IMG/VR virus record: IMGVR_UViG_3300021424_000063
Location: 1 to 47,959 of that record
DNA length: 47,959 nucleotides
Source of the DNA: a virus
Direction: 5' to 3' (one strand)
The position numbers were made by a program, and so were the translations under genes. The notes below the pieces were generated by a model. The model ran no database searches. It had not been told where the DNA came from and was given only the letters and a program-made list of their open reading frames with translations. Of this stretch, positions 17,638 to 25,803 are shown one piece after another. How positions within the stretch are numbered: the stretch's first letter is position 1; every line of letters begins with the position of its first letter.

Positions 17638-20600
17638 TTAGATGTTCTCGAAAGAAGCTCCAGTCGGTGTAATAAAGAACGTAATATCGATAAACTCAAG
17701 TGAACGTGTAGGTTTAATATAAATTTTACCTGTCATTTGGTTTCTGTCGATATCTTGTGGATCACTAGAAAGTGTAACTCTAAAGTCATATAGACCTCGG
17801 TCTCTTCTAATCGAATCTAAGATTGGGTTTACAGCGTTTAAGAAGTCTTGTCTTACTTGTGCGTCGTTTTGTTCAAACAATAATCTTACAGATACTGCTG
17901 AAATCAACTTACGTGCTTGTAACAATAATCTTCTAACATTGATTCTATCAAGAGCTGATTCTCTAATTTGTAGAGTTTTGTTACCCCAAATTACACAACC
18001 AACATCAGAGAAAGTTGCGATTGGGTTTATTCTACCTGTATAAAGAACATCTCTATCTTCTTGTGTCAACTTCTTACGAGCCTTGATACAATTAACAATA
18101 CCACGAGTGTAACCCGCCGCAGCGAACCATGGGAACGCAATGTTGTCTGTCAATGCCAAGTTTCTTGTTACCTCAGCAGTTGGTGGGATGTAGATTTGAG
18201 TGTTGTTAACACTGTCTCTTGTTAATACCCAGGGGTAATAAGTTGCGGTATAGTTAGAGTCGATACCTGTATCTTCTAACAAGTTAACCGCTTCTTGAGG
18301 GTAAATTAATCCATCAACACCAGTTGTAGTTGGTAAGAACAAGTTGTAATCAGGACATGTAGTTACATAAAGTGAATCCGCTCTGTTAAACTCAATCATA
18401 TTAATTGCTCTTTCTATCAAGTTACTATTGTTTGAGAAATCAATACCTGGAGTTGTGAAAACATTTATATTAACTGATTCAGGGTTTGCAAATGTTTGTT
18501 GACCTAAAAGATATGCGTAGAAGTCAGTGTTTGCATAGTCTTGTGTACCATCACCAATTGCGATTTGTTTGAATGCTCCCCAACCAGTTGCATTCGGATA
18601 TCTGTTGTCAGGACATGCTCCGTAAAGGTATCCTGTTCTTCCCAATTCGAATCGGTCTGAGTTAGTTCTATATTCTCTATAAATATCCCATCCATCGAAC
18701 CCTCCTTGAACCAAGAATGTGAATTTTCTTGAGAACAATCTGTAATAATCATTTGTTGGTAATTGAGGTTCTTGATCGAAAGTTGAACTACCACAGATAA
18801 ATCTTGGGTCACCACTTGTACTGAATGCTGCACCTAATGTAATACCAGAAGCGTTTTTGTCCATGTGGAAACCTGATGATCTGTAGTTCCAATCAATTCC
18901 GTCAATATCACAAGTATTGTTCGGATTTCTCTTTCCAATATACTCATAATAACTTGGATCCCAACCATAGAAGTTTCCAATACCTAAGTAAGTCCTTCTG
19001 ATGTTGTCACCGGAACTAACGATAACATCGTCAACTCCAGTACTCAAACCAAAGGGCGGATTCCAAATAACTTCACCAGGAAAGTCATATTTTGCTTTGA
19101 TAATTGGGAACGGTGGTTTTCCTCCTTGATACAATTTGAAATTGTAACCGTTAAATCCACATGGAAGAGCATCAATAGGAGCGTCCTCATGAATCTCAAT
19201 CATAATGTATTTAGAGTTTAAATTATACTCACCATCTACCGTACCAATTTTAACACCAATAAAGTTGTTTTGATTTGGATCCATAGAACAATTTGTAAAT
19301 TTTTCTAACACAACAGGGTTAGAATCTGTATCGAAATAATCTCTTACTAATAGTGTAAAGTTGTTATTAGAGAAAGATACGTCTGCGATCGACACTTTAA
19401 GTAGAGTATTTGCTCCATCACCATCAGAGATAGTATAAACTTTAAATAAGTCGAATACTTTATTACCTCTAAGTTCGGACACAACCCATGGAGAACTCGG
19501 AGTTTGGTATCTGTCTAAGTACCATCCGATTGAGTGCACATTTCCACTTTGTGCTGAATCTAATCTTACAAGACTTGGGTTCAAACCTCTGATGTATCCT
19601 TTTTTCCACCCGTAGTTCAACCATGATTGGAATCTTTCTTCACAGAATAATGGAACTTCTAAACGAGGTTTTTGGAAGTTTGTAACTCCAAATACTTTTG
19701 TAACATAACTTGGGTCATTTTGAGAGAATGAAGTTTCAAAAGTATATTGTTGTCCATATCTATTAGTACAGTTAATTGCAAATTTCTCATAAGGATTTTT
19801 TAATACTGAAACATACTGTCCTGTCATATCAATGTTAACATTGGTAAGACCAGTAATCTCATAAGTTGGGTTTTCAGAACTTGTGTAGTATGAAATACCT
19901 CTCGATCTGAAAGTTCCAACTACAACATCATCATATTGTGTATATGAAGTTCCTGTGTAATAGTACACTTTAATGTGTAGCTCACCTGAGTAACAGTTTA
20001 CAGGGACTGGAGATGGTGTTGGTGTTGGGTTAACATGAGCCGATGGTGTAATACATGGGTTCTGAGGAGATGGTGTTGGTGTAGGTGTTACTGAAGCCAA
20101 CGGTGTTGATGTTGGTGTAGGATACAAATACTGAAGATTCTGTACAATTGAAAAGAAAGAGAATCCTGTATACCCATTTCCGTTTAATTCGTGTTCGAAT
20201 TGTGAGTAATACCAAGGATCATTGAATCCTGAACACAAAGTGTTTGCTGAGAAACCAATATTTGGTACATTGTAAACATTTGTAGAAGCTGTGAAAATAG
20301 CATCCAATGTATTATAATCACCATCTTCAATCGAACCAAAATAAGAAATTGTATGATCTTCAGCATCAAAAGGTAGTGGATCGGTGATCACATCAAAAAC
20401 CAAGTCTTGAAGTTGTGTTCCAATTGTTGAAGTTCCTCCATCACCAGTTGTATATGGAGTATTCAATAAGTTTGCGATTTCCGAAGGGAAGGTTCCTTGG
20501 AACTCAACTGTTGTGACTGAGTTAGAACATGCCGTAAAAGGGATGATAAATGTTTCAGTTTTAGCGGATAGACAAACAGGAACACAATCAATTGTTGCTC

Positions 20601-20988
20601 CTGATAAACACCAAACGTCGATTGTTGAGCAATCAACATTTGCCGTTGTGGTAATTGACCAAGATGGTCCTCCGTCATACCCAGAAAGTCCTAATATTCT
20701 TGTAACGAACAATTGATTGGATTGTTGTAGATAAGCTTTAGCAATGTATCCAGCTTCATATTTTGGTATTTGTGTGTTAACAAATTTTTCAGGAGATACA
20801 CCCCCAAAATAAGTTGTAAACTCATCATAGTTCGTTATGAAAATTGGTTCGAAAGCAGGTCCGATAATAGTTTCCCCTACAACACCAAGTGTGGTAACAC
20901 CAACACTTTGAGCAACAAAACTTAGATCAACTTCTGATGTATAGACTCCTGGTGAGACAAAAACCTTACTGTTAGATGAAGTAGCCAT
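17638..20988 (-). CDS. 18: Tail sheath protein (gp18-like) with large insertion
   Basis: The 1116-residue protein begins with the sheath signature FVSPGVYTSEVDLSFVAQS and VGETIIGPAFEPIFI. It ends with the conserved C-terminal domain: CVIWGNKTLQIRESALDRIN, then VRRLLLQARK, then 'LYDFRV', 'IDRNQMTGKIYIKPTRSLEF' and 'IDITFFITPTG'. T4 gp18 is 659 residues, so about 450 residues are extra. The insertion includes a Thr-Pro rich linker at about 293-330 (TPTPTSTPLASVTPTPTPSP) followed by Cys-containing beta-rich material. Inserted domains of sheath proteins usually face outward, so this could display a Thr-rich stalk on the tail surface. The gene has its own TATTTAT motif and strong terminator, fitting high late expression. 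Family call is firm; function of the insertion is unknown. Confidence 0.93.
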   Translation of the reverse strand: MATSSNSKVFVSPGVYTSEVDLSFVAQSVGVTTLGVVGETIIGPAFEPIFITNYDEFTTYFGGVSPEKFVNTQIPKYEAGYIAKAYLQQSNQLFVTRILGLSGYDGGPSWSITTTANVDCSTIDVWCLSGATIDCVPVCLSAKTETFIIPFTACSNSVTTVEFQGTFPSEIANLLNTPYTTGDGGTSTIGTQLQDLVFDVITDPLPFDAEDHTISYFGSIEDGDYNTLDAIFTASTNVYNVPNIGFSANTLCSGFNDPWYYSQFEHELNGNGYTGFSFFSIVQNLQYLYPTPTSTPLASVTPTPTPSPQNPCITPSAHVNPTPTPSPVPVNCYSGELHIKVYYYTGTSYTQYDDVVVGTFRSRGISYYTSSENPTYEITGLTNVNIDMTGQYVSVLKNPYEKFAINCTNRYGQQYTFETSFSQNDPSYVTKVFGVTNFQKPRLEVPLFCEERFQSWLNYGWKKGYIRGLNPSLVRLDSAQSGNVHSIGWYLDRYQTPSSPWVVSELRGNKVFDLFKVYTISDGDGANTLLKVSIADVSFSNNNFTLLVRDYFDTDSNPVVLEKFTNCSMDPNQNNFIGVKIGTVDGEYNLNSKYIMIEIHEDAPIDALPCGFNGYNFKLYQGGKPPFPIIKAKYDFPGEVIWNPPFGLSTGVDDVIVSSGDNIRRTYLGIGNFYGWDPSYYEYIGKRNPNNTCDIDGIDWNYRSSGFHMDKNASGITLGAAFSTSGDPRFICGSSTFDQEPQLPTNDYYRLFSRKFTFLVQGGFDGWDIYREYRTNSDRFELGRTGYLYGACPDNRYPNATGWGAFKQIAIGDGTQDYANTDFYAYLLGQQTFANPESVNINVFTTPGIDFSNNSNLIERAINMIEFNRADSLYVTTCPDYNLFLPTTTGVDGLIYPQEAVNLLEDTGIDSNYTATYYPWVLTRDSVNNTQIYIPPTAEVTRNLALTDNIAFPWFAAAGYTRGIVNCIKARKKLTQEDRDVLYTGRINPIATFSDVGCVIWGNKTLQIRESALDRINVRRLLLQARKLISAVSVRLLFEQNDAQVRQDFLNAVNPILDSIRRDRGLYDFRVTLSSDPQDIDRNQMTGKIYIKPTRSLEFIDITFFITPTGASFENI

Positions 20989-21021
20989 AATTTTAATTCA
21001 AATTTTTATTTATTTTCTTTA

Positions 21022-21028
21022 ATAAATA
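21022..21028 (-). promoter_or_regulatory. Candidate late-promoter motif TATTTAT
   Basis: Coding strand GTGAATATTTATTAAAG, 33 bases upstream of the sheath ATG at 20988. It shares a 120-base divergent region with the motif of the small plus-strand gene at 21109. Confidence 0.45.
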
Positions 21029-21064
21029 TTCACAGTTTCTGTAAAAACTTTACATAATAAAAAC

Positions 21065-21071
21065 TATTTAT
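21065..21071 (+). promoter_or_regulatory. Candidate promoter motif TATTTAT for the small plus-strand gene
   Basis: Plus strand AAACTATTTATATTTTGG, 37 bases upstream of the ATG at 21109. It faces away from the sheath motif at 21022-21028. Confidence 0.4.
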
Positions 21072-21108
21072 ATTTTGGTAAGATTTTATTCTGCCTTTTT
21101 TCTGCCCT

Positions 21109-21273
21109 ATGTCCAAAGATAACAAGAAGATAAAAAACCTTAAGATTGACTCCGAAGTTCACGAAGTCCTGAAAAAATATTGTGATAAAAGAGGAATAAA
21201 AATGTATAGATTTTTAGAATCTCTTATATTGGAAAAGTGTAAAGATAAAAAAGATATCTACGGAGAAAATTAA
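21109..21273 (+). CDS. Small ribbon-helix-helix-like DNA-binding protein
   Basis: An ATG at 21109 opens 54 codons ending in TAA 21271-21273. The product has a Lys-rich start, then KNLKIDSEVHEVLKKYCDK and RGIKMYRFLESLILEKC. This matches the ribbon-helix-helix (Arc/MetJ-type) layout: a short beta strand 'x-L-K-I-D', then helix A 'x-V-H-x-x-L-K-x-Y-C', a Gly turn, and helix B. Such dimers bind DNA as repressors. It is transcribed away from the sheath gene and its last four bases overlap the convergent stop of the 346-residue gene. The open frame is short, but the helix pattern and clean fit between neighbours argue it is real. Regulation of the divergent sheath promoter is a guess. Confidence 0.6.
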   Translation: MSKDNKKIKNLKIDSEVHEVLKKYCDKRGIKMYRFLESLILEKCKDKKDIYGEN

Positions 21274-22310
21274 AGCAAATTTTCATTAAAGATTAACTTT
21301 GATTCTGAGGATATAACCGAAGGAACGATTTCAATTTTTAACTCGTCTTTAGTATTGATTTGAATGTATTCTTGGTCTAACCCATAATACAGGTTATTAA
21401 TGTAAACATCAAAGGAAGATACGTTAGTCGACTCAATCAAGTTCAAATCACAAGTATATTCAAATATTGTAGATGCGGTGACTGCAGAAACTTGGTAATT
21501 GAATATTGTTTCTTTTGGTGTGTTTGATACAGGTCTTCTTTTGTTTTTCACTTGGTTTCTAAGGTCTGTTTCAATCATTGTAAATGTTCTTGATATTGCG
21601 GGAGATACTTCAAAGTCATCTTCGTCCATCAAAAATCCCATCATAGTAAAATCATATTTTTGTATGTAATACTTTCTTTTGTCAACATCCATAACTGATT
21701 CGTCAGTAATACCATCATTAATAATTGGAATATAATGACCCTTAATTACTTGATAAGCCTGACGAGATGCAAAAGTTTGATTAACAATTTGATTAAATTT
21801 ATTTATTTCTCTCATTCGATTACAAACAATAGCCACTTGGAACTTGATGTCAATTGGGACTGGTTGTGGAATTTTATAAATGTTCATCCCGTTTCTCTGA
21901 CCATCCCAAGTAGGAACTTGCATATAATAATAAGTTCTTCTGTTTGGGATATTATAAGTCACAGATGGATTATTACCATATTTCACTTCAGGAATTCTTA
22001 TGGTTGTAATAAATGGGGGCTCAACGTTTTTATCAATATTTTGAAAATCCCAAGTTTCAACAAACTGAGACCAATTTTGTGAAGTTATCAATATATCAAC
22101 CACAGGAATTTTTTGTCCTTCAACTATTGTCTCCAAAGAACCTTTGACAAAATCTAAAAACCCTCTATCTAAATCGGCATGTAAAAGTGATTTGGGAAGA
22201 TAAGTACCATCTTCAGAAATCATATCCGCCATTTGGTATCTTCTCGCCAAAAGGGTTTTTGGATATTTTATTGGTAAATAAGGTTTAACTTTTTTATTTG
22301 GTAACGCCAT
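21270..22310 (-). CDS. Probable tail completion / sheath stabiliser protein (gp15-like)
   Basis: The 346-residue protein contains 'PVPIDIKFQVAIVCNRMREI' followed by 'NKFNQIVNQTFASRQ', at about residues 150-185. This resembles the 'P-V-P-Y-x-I-x-Y-x-V-x-I-x-x-K-x-x-x-x-x-x-Q-I-(V/L)-E-Q-I' core of T4 gp15-type proteins, which cap the tail and stabilise the sheath. The C-terminal 80 residues form a beta-rich addition. It overlaps by 4 bases the convergent small gene and follows the 170-residue gene after two bases. Neighbours (sheath downstream, neck candidates upstream) fit a tail terminator. T4 gp15 is 272 residues. Identification is by weak pattern and context. Confidence 0.5.
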   Translation of the reverse strand: MALPNKKVKPYLPIKYPKTLLARRYQMADMISEDGTYLPKSLLHADLDRGFLDFVKGSLETIVEGQKIPVVDILITSQNWSQFVETWDFQNIDKNVEPPFITTIRIPEVKYGNNPSVTYNIPNRRTYYYMQVPTWDGQRNGMNIYKIPQPVPIDIKFQVAIVCNRMREINKFNQIVNQTFASRQAYQVIKGHYIPIINDGITDESVMDVDKRKYYIQKYDFTMMGFLMDEDDFEVSPAISRTFTMIETDLRNQVKNKRRPVSNTPKETIFNYQVSAVTASTIFEYTCDLNLIESTNVSSFDVYINNLYYGLDQEYIQINTKDELKIEIVPSVISSESKLIFNENLL

Positions 22311-22312
22311 AA

Positions 22313-22825
22313 TTAAATTGATTGAAATTCATTCGGACCAACGTATGAACCAATTATTGATCTGTAGAAAGGTTTATACCCTTTATAAGTGTGTTTCAAG
22401 TCAGAGTATACACGTCCGTCGTCTACAACTGTGTAATATCTAACAAAATTTTCTGAATCGTAATAACCTATGTAATCACCTAAATTTACATCAATCTCTA
22501 GATCTTCTAAAGTTTTAATGTAAACGTAAATTGAAATGTTTCCAGGTTCCGATTGTTGTATTTTTGAAGATCCAATTTTCGCAGAAGTTGGTTGAGCGAT
22601 TGTTATGTAGGCATTAAACTCTACAGGGGGTAGAAATTTAATTCCATCCTCTAAAGCCTCACCATAAACGTCGTCTACTTTGGTTTTGTTTTTATCAACA
22701 CGATATAGTACACAAGTGAAATTCATATCACCTATTAACCACTCTTGACCCATATCTATTTCTAAATCAAAGTCCTGACTCCCAAAAAATTTACCTAACC
22801 TTGTAATAGGAACTTTACCGTTCAT
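22313..22825 (-). CDS. Possible neck / head completion protein (gp14-like)
   Basis: The 170-residue product is beta-rich. It contains DDVYGEALEDGIKFLPPVEF followed by 'NAYITIAQPTSAKIG', loosely like the 'D-P-x-x-G-E-...-(Y/F)-x-x-x-(I/V)-x-(I/A)' segment of T4 gp14 and other neck proteins. It is upstream of the gp15-like gene by two bases and divergent from the SNF2 gene, with the gp13-like neck gene nearby on the plus strand. T4 gp14 is 256 residues, so this would be short. The assignment is from context and a weak pattern. It might instead be another connector protein. Confidence 0.4.
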   Translation of the reverse strand: MNGKVPITRLGKFFGSQDFDLEIDMGQEWLIGDMNFTCVLYRVDKNKTKVDDVYGEALEDGIKFLPPVEFNAYITIAQPTSAKIGSSKIQQSEPGNISIYVYIKTLEDLEIDVNLGDYIGYYDSENFVRYYTVVDDGRVYSDLKHTYKGYKPFYRSIIGSYVGPNEFQSI

Positions 22826-22839
22826 AAACTCATTTATTG

Positions 22840-22846
22840 ATAAATA
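22840..22846 (-). promoter_or_regulatory. Candidate late-promoter motif TATTTAT
   Basis: Coding strand AAAGATATTTATCAATAAA, 14 bases upstream of the ATG at 22825. Confidence 0.42.
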
Positions 22847-22880
22847 TCTTTTTTTTTAGTATTTTTATTAAAAAGTAGTA

Positions 22881-24650
22881 TTGGAAAATATACAAACACT
22901 TTTAGAACACAAATCATTGGAAATGCTCGAGTCATACTCGGGGGCAAATAACTATATCCTATACCTAAAAAATAAAAAATTAGTTTCCAAAAAGTTTTAC
23001 CTTACAAGATCACAAGCGGACTACATCATAACCTATCATGATACCAGACCTAAAGTTGCGAGAAAGTGGGTTGACTTGGATAGTTACTTTGCAAAAAAGT
23101 TTGCTGAAGAAAAATATCTTATAGAAACTCCTGATAAGATCTTTATCGAAAAGTTGTTAGTTGAAAAAGAAAAATCTTATCATGTTTGGGGTAAGTTTTT
23201 TGAAAATGATCCTTTGTCTGAATTTTGGGTTCCTAAATCTGCTTTGATTAAAACACATACAGTAGAAAAAGTGGAAATAGACTACTCGAAATATAGTCAT
23301 AGACCTCCATTAAATCACCAAAAAGAAGCAATTGAAAAGTTGGTAAGATCAAAAAGATTTATATTGGCAGATGACATGGGTCTTGGAAAAACAACCTCAA
23401 CAATTATTGCCGCTTTAGAAACAGGAGCAAAAAAAATATTAATAGTTTGTCCAGCATCTCTTAAAATTAATTGGCAAAGAGAAATTTCAAACTATTCAGA
23501 CAGACCCGTTTTTATTTCGGAAGGTAAAAAATATTCAACAGAATCAGATTTTGTTATTGTTAACTATGACATACTGAAAAATTTTCACACAACTGACCCT
23601 AAGAAAAAAGATGAATCTTTATTGTTAAAATCAAATTTTGATTTAGTAATTTTAGATGAGGCACACATGATCTCTAATGTTCAGGCACAAAGAACGAAGT
23701 TAATTAATAGTTTTGTAAAAAAAATTAATAGAGTATGGTTGTTGACTGGAACTCCAATGACATCAAGACCTATGAATTATTATAATCTTCTAAATATAAT
23801 CGAAAGTCCTGTTGCTCAAAATTGGATGGCGTACGCAATTCGATACTGTCAAGGATATCAATTCAAAGCTGGTAACAGAAAAGTTTGGAACGTAACGGGA
23901 GCCTCGAATTTAGAGGAGTTAAGGGAGAGAACATCAAAACAAATTATACGAAGACTGAAAGAAGAGGTTTTAGATCTACCTGACAAAATCATTACACCAA
24001 TTTATTTAAGATTACAATCAAAACAATATGAAGAGTTAATGGGTGAATATTACGATTGGTATGATAAAAACCCCGACGAGTCTTCTTCTCTTACAGTTCA
24101 GTTTTCAAAACTAATGAAAGTTAGAAAAGTAATAGCGAACGAGAAGGTAAACCAAACTATCGAATTTGTCGAGAACATTATCGATCAGGGAAAAAAAGTT
24201 ATAATTTTTACTAATTTCACGGACTCATTACAAACAATTTACCAACACTTTGGTAAACAAGCGGTTTATCTTGACGGTAGTTGTACCAATGCGATGCGTC
24301 AACAAGCGGTTGATTCTTTTCAAAACGATGAAAAAATAAAAGTATTTGTTGGTAATTTAAAAGCCGCAGGTGTAGGTCTTACTTTAACTTCGGCTGAAGT
24401 TGTAATTATGAATGACCTATCTTTTGTACCTGCAGAACATTCACAGGCAGAAGACAGAGCTTATCGTTATGGTCAAAAATCGAATGTTTTAGTTTACTAT
24501 CCACTTTTTGACAACACAATTGAAGCGGCAATCTACGACATTTTAAATAAAAAGAAAGAAATTATTCGAACCGTAATGGGAGATCAACAAATGGAAAATA
24601 GTGGTGATGTTGTTGAGGAAATACTATTTCTTATCAATAAGTCACGTTGA
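22881..24650 (+). CDS. SNF2-family DNA helicase / annealing translocase
   Basis: The 589-residue protein has a complete SNF2 core. Residues 143-172 hold the Q-like region and Walker A (ADDMGLGKTTST, Lys170). Residues 186-199 (IVCPASLKINWQRE) are motif Ia, 256-262 (VILDEAH) is the DEAH box and 286-292 (WLLTGTP) motif III. The helicase C lobe ends in 'HSQAEDRAYRYGQK' (about 520-533), the SNF2 motif VI. The closest layout is the SMARCAL1-like group, which rewinds or remodels DNA; T4 uses UvsW for a comparable role. The first 140 residues are unrecognised and may guide substrate. The open frame begins at TTG 22881; ATG 22923 (residue 15) is an alternative start. It begins a plus-strand cluster that continues into the next three genes. 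Confidence 0.88.
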   Translation: MENIQTLLEHKSLEMLESYSGANNYILYLKNKKLVSKKFYLTRSQADYIITYHDTRPKVARKWVDLDSYFAKKFAEEKYLIETPDKIFIEKLLVEKEKSYHVWGKFFENDPLSEFWVPKSALIKTHTVEKVEIDYSKYSHRPPLNHQKEAIEKLVRSKRFILADDMGLGKTTSTIIAALETGAKKILIVCPASLKINWQREISNYSDRPVFISEGKKYSTESDFVIVNYDILKNFHTTDPKKKDESLLLKSNFDLVILDEAHMISNVQAQRTKLINSFVKKINRVWLLTGTPMTSRPMNYYNLLNIIESPVAQNWMAYAIRYCQGYQFKAGNRKVWNVTGASNLEELRERTSKQIIRRLKEEVLDLPDKIITPIYLRLQSKQYEELMGEYYDWYDKNPDESSSLTVQFSKLMKVRKVIANEKVNQTIEFVENIIDQGKKVIIFTNFTDSLQTIYQHFGKQAVYLDGSCTNAMRQQAVDSFQNDEKIKVFVGNLKAAGVGLTLTSAEVVIMNDLSFVPAEHSQAEDRAYRYGQKSNVLVYYPLFDNTIEAAIYDILNKKKEIIRTVMGDQQMENSGDVVEEILFLINKSR

Positions 24651-24653
24651 TGA

Positions 24654-24660
24654 TATTTAT
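24654..24660 (+). promoter_or_regulatory. TATTTAT motif close to the start
   Basis: Plus strand TGATATTTATCATTAATG, ending 5 bases before the ATG at 24666. It is nearly palindromic (TGATA..TATCA) and directly follows the SNF2 stop. Confidence 0.3.
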
Positions 24661-24665
24661 CATTA

Positions 24666-25769
24666 ATGAAAGTATCTATTTTATTCAAAGACACAAAATT
24701 TAAAGATTCGGATAAAGAATTTATTGAAAAATTTTTAAAGTTTTTGCAATCCGAGTACCCATTAAAAAAAGACATCAAGGTGCGATTTTTGGGTGACAGA
24801 GAAGGTCAAATGTCGACTGGATCAAGAACTGAAGGATCAGAAATAAAAGTTTTAGCAAAAGGAAGACTAAACAGAGACATAATGAGAACCCTGTCTCATG
24901 AGTGGGTTCATGAACACCAACGCTTAATTCTAAACAGAAAAAAAGGGCCAGATATTGGTGGTCAAAATGAAGATGAAGCAAACGCATTTGCGGGACAATT
25001 AATTAAAAAGTTTGAAAAAAAGTATCCTGATTTAGAACATATGATGTATGAGTCTAAAACTATAAACACCAAATTAGGAATACTCCAAGAACAAATTCTT
25101 TTCGAGGAAAGGGAAACTATTAAAGAAAATTTAATAGTTGAAATGAAAAAAATAGGGATCGAAAAACTACCATACTCTTATTCTTCTTTATCACGTTTTA
25201 TTGATTCCAAAACCATGAACGTTCACTATAATAAACATTACAAAGGTTATGTGGACAAACTAAACAAATTCTTAAAGGACAAAAAAGGGGATTTGAGTTT
25301 AGAGGAAATCATTAAATCGATTAATAAATTTGACGATAAAGTCAGAAATAATGCTGGCGGTGCCTTTAATCATGCTTTATTTTGGAAAATGTTGTCACCA
25401 ACAAAACAACTACCCAAAGGTGAAATTTTGAAAAAAATAAATCAAGATTTTGGTAACATAAAAAAAATGAAAGATGAGTTCAACGAAGCCGCTAAAGACA
25501 GATTCGGTTCGGGGTGGGCGTGGTTATATCTTGGTAATGATAATAAGTTGAAAATTATGTCGACACCTAATCAAGATAATCCTTTGATGAACATCGTAAA
25601 AGGCGGTGGATACCCATTATTGGGATTGGACGTTTGGGAACACGCATATTATTTGAAATACCAAAATAAAAGAGATGAGTACATCAAAAAATTTTGGGAT
25701 TCAGTAAATTGGGAATTTGTGGATGAACTATACACCACTAAAATTTCAAAAGAAAAAAACAAAAATTGA
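24666..25769 (+). CDS. Metalloprotease-like domain fused to Mn-type superoxide dismutase
   Basis: The 367-residue protein has two domains. Residues 1-125 carry a zinc-metalloprotease motif, LSHEWVHEHQ (His78-Glu79-x-x-His82), followed by 'GGQNEDEANAFAGQLI', where Glu104 in ExANxFA is the likely third ligand, as in ImmA/IrrE-like proteases. A helical linker covers about 126-165. Residues 166-356 are an Fe/Mn superoxide dismutase: SYSSLSRFID, 'MNVHYNKHYKGYVDKLN' (His187, Tyr195), 'NNAGGAFNHALFWKML' (His236), GSGWAWLYLG (281-290), 'MSTPNQDNPL' (Gln303) and 'GLDVWEHAYYLKYQNKR' (Asp322, His326). All four metal ligands of the family are present. The GG before His236 and the Gln in NQD match the manganese type. 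Superoxide dismutases convert superoxide to peroxide and oxygen. It lies between a helicase and a neck gene, so it may be carried in the virion or act late. I know no such fusion. Confidence 0.88.
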   Translation: MKVSILFKDTKFKDSDKEFIEKFLKFLQSEYPLKKDIKVRFLGDREGQMSTGSRTEGSEIKVLAKGRLNRDIMRTLSHEWVHEHQRLILNRKKGPDIGGQNEDEANAFAGQLIKKFEKKYPDLEHMMYESKTINTKLGILQEQILFEERETIKENLIVEMKKIGIEKLPYSYSSLSRFIDSKTMNVHYNKHYKGYVDKLNKFLKDKKGDLSLEEIIKSINKFDDKVRNNAGGAFNHALFWKMLSPTKQLPKGEILKKINQDFGNIKKMKDEFNEAAKDRFGSGWAWLYLGNDNKLKIMSTPNQDNPLMNIVKGGGYPLLGLDVWEHAYYLKYQNKRDEYIKKFWDSVNWEFVDELYTTKISKEKNKN

Positions 25770-25785
25770 TTTTTTAAGTAAAAGA

Positions 25786-25792
25786 TATTTAT
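25786..25792 (+). promoter_or_regulatory. Candidate late-promoter motif TATTTAT
   Basis: Plus strand AAAAGATATTTATAGAAAA, 11 bases upstream of the neck-gene ATG at 25804. Confidence 0.42.
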
Positions 25793-25803
25793 AGAAAAAA
25801 GCG

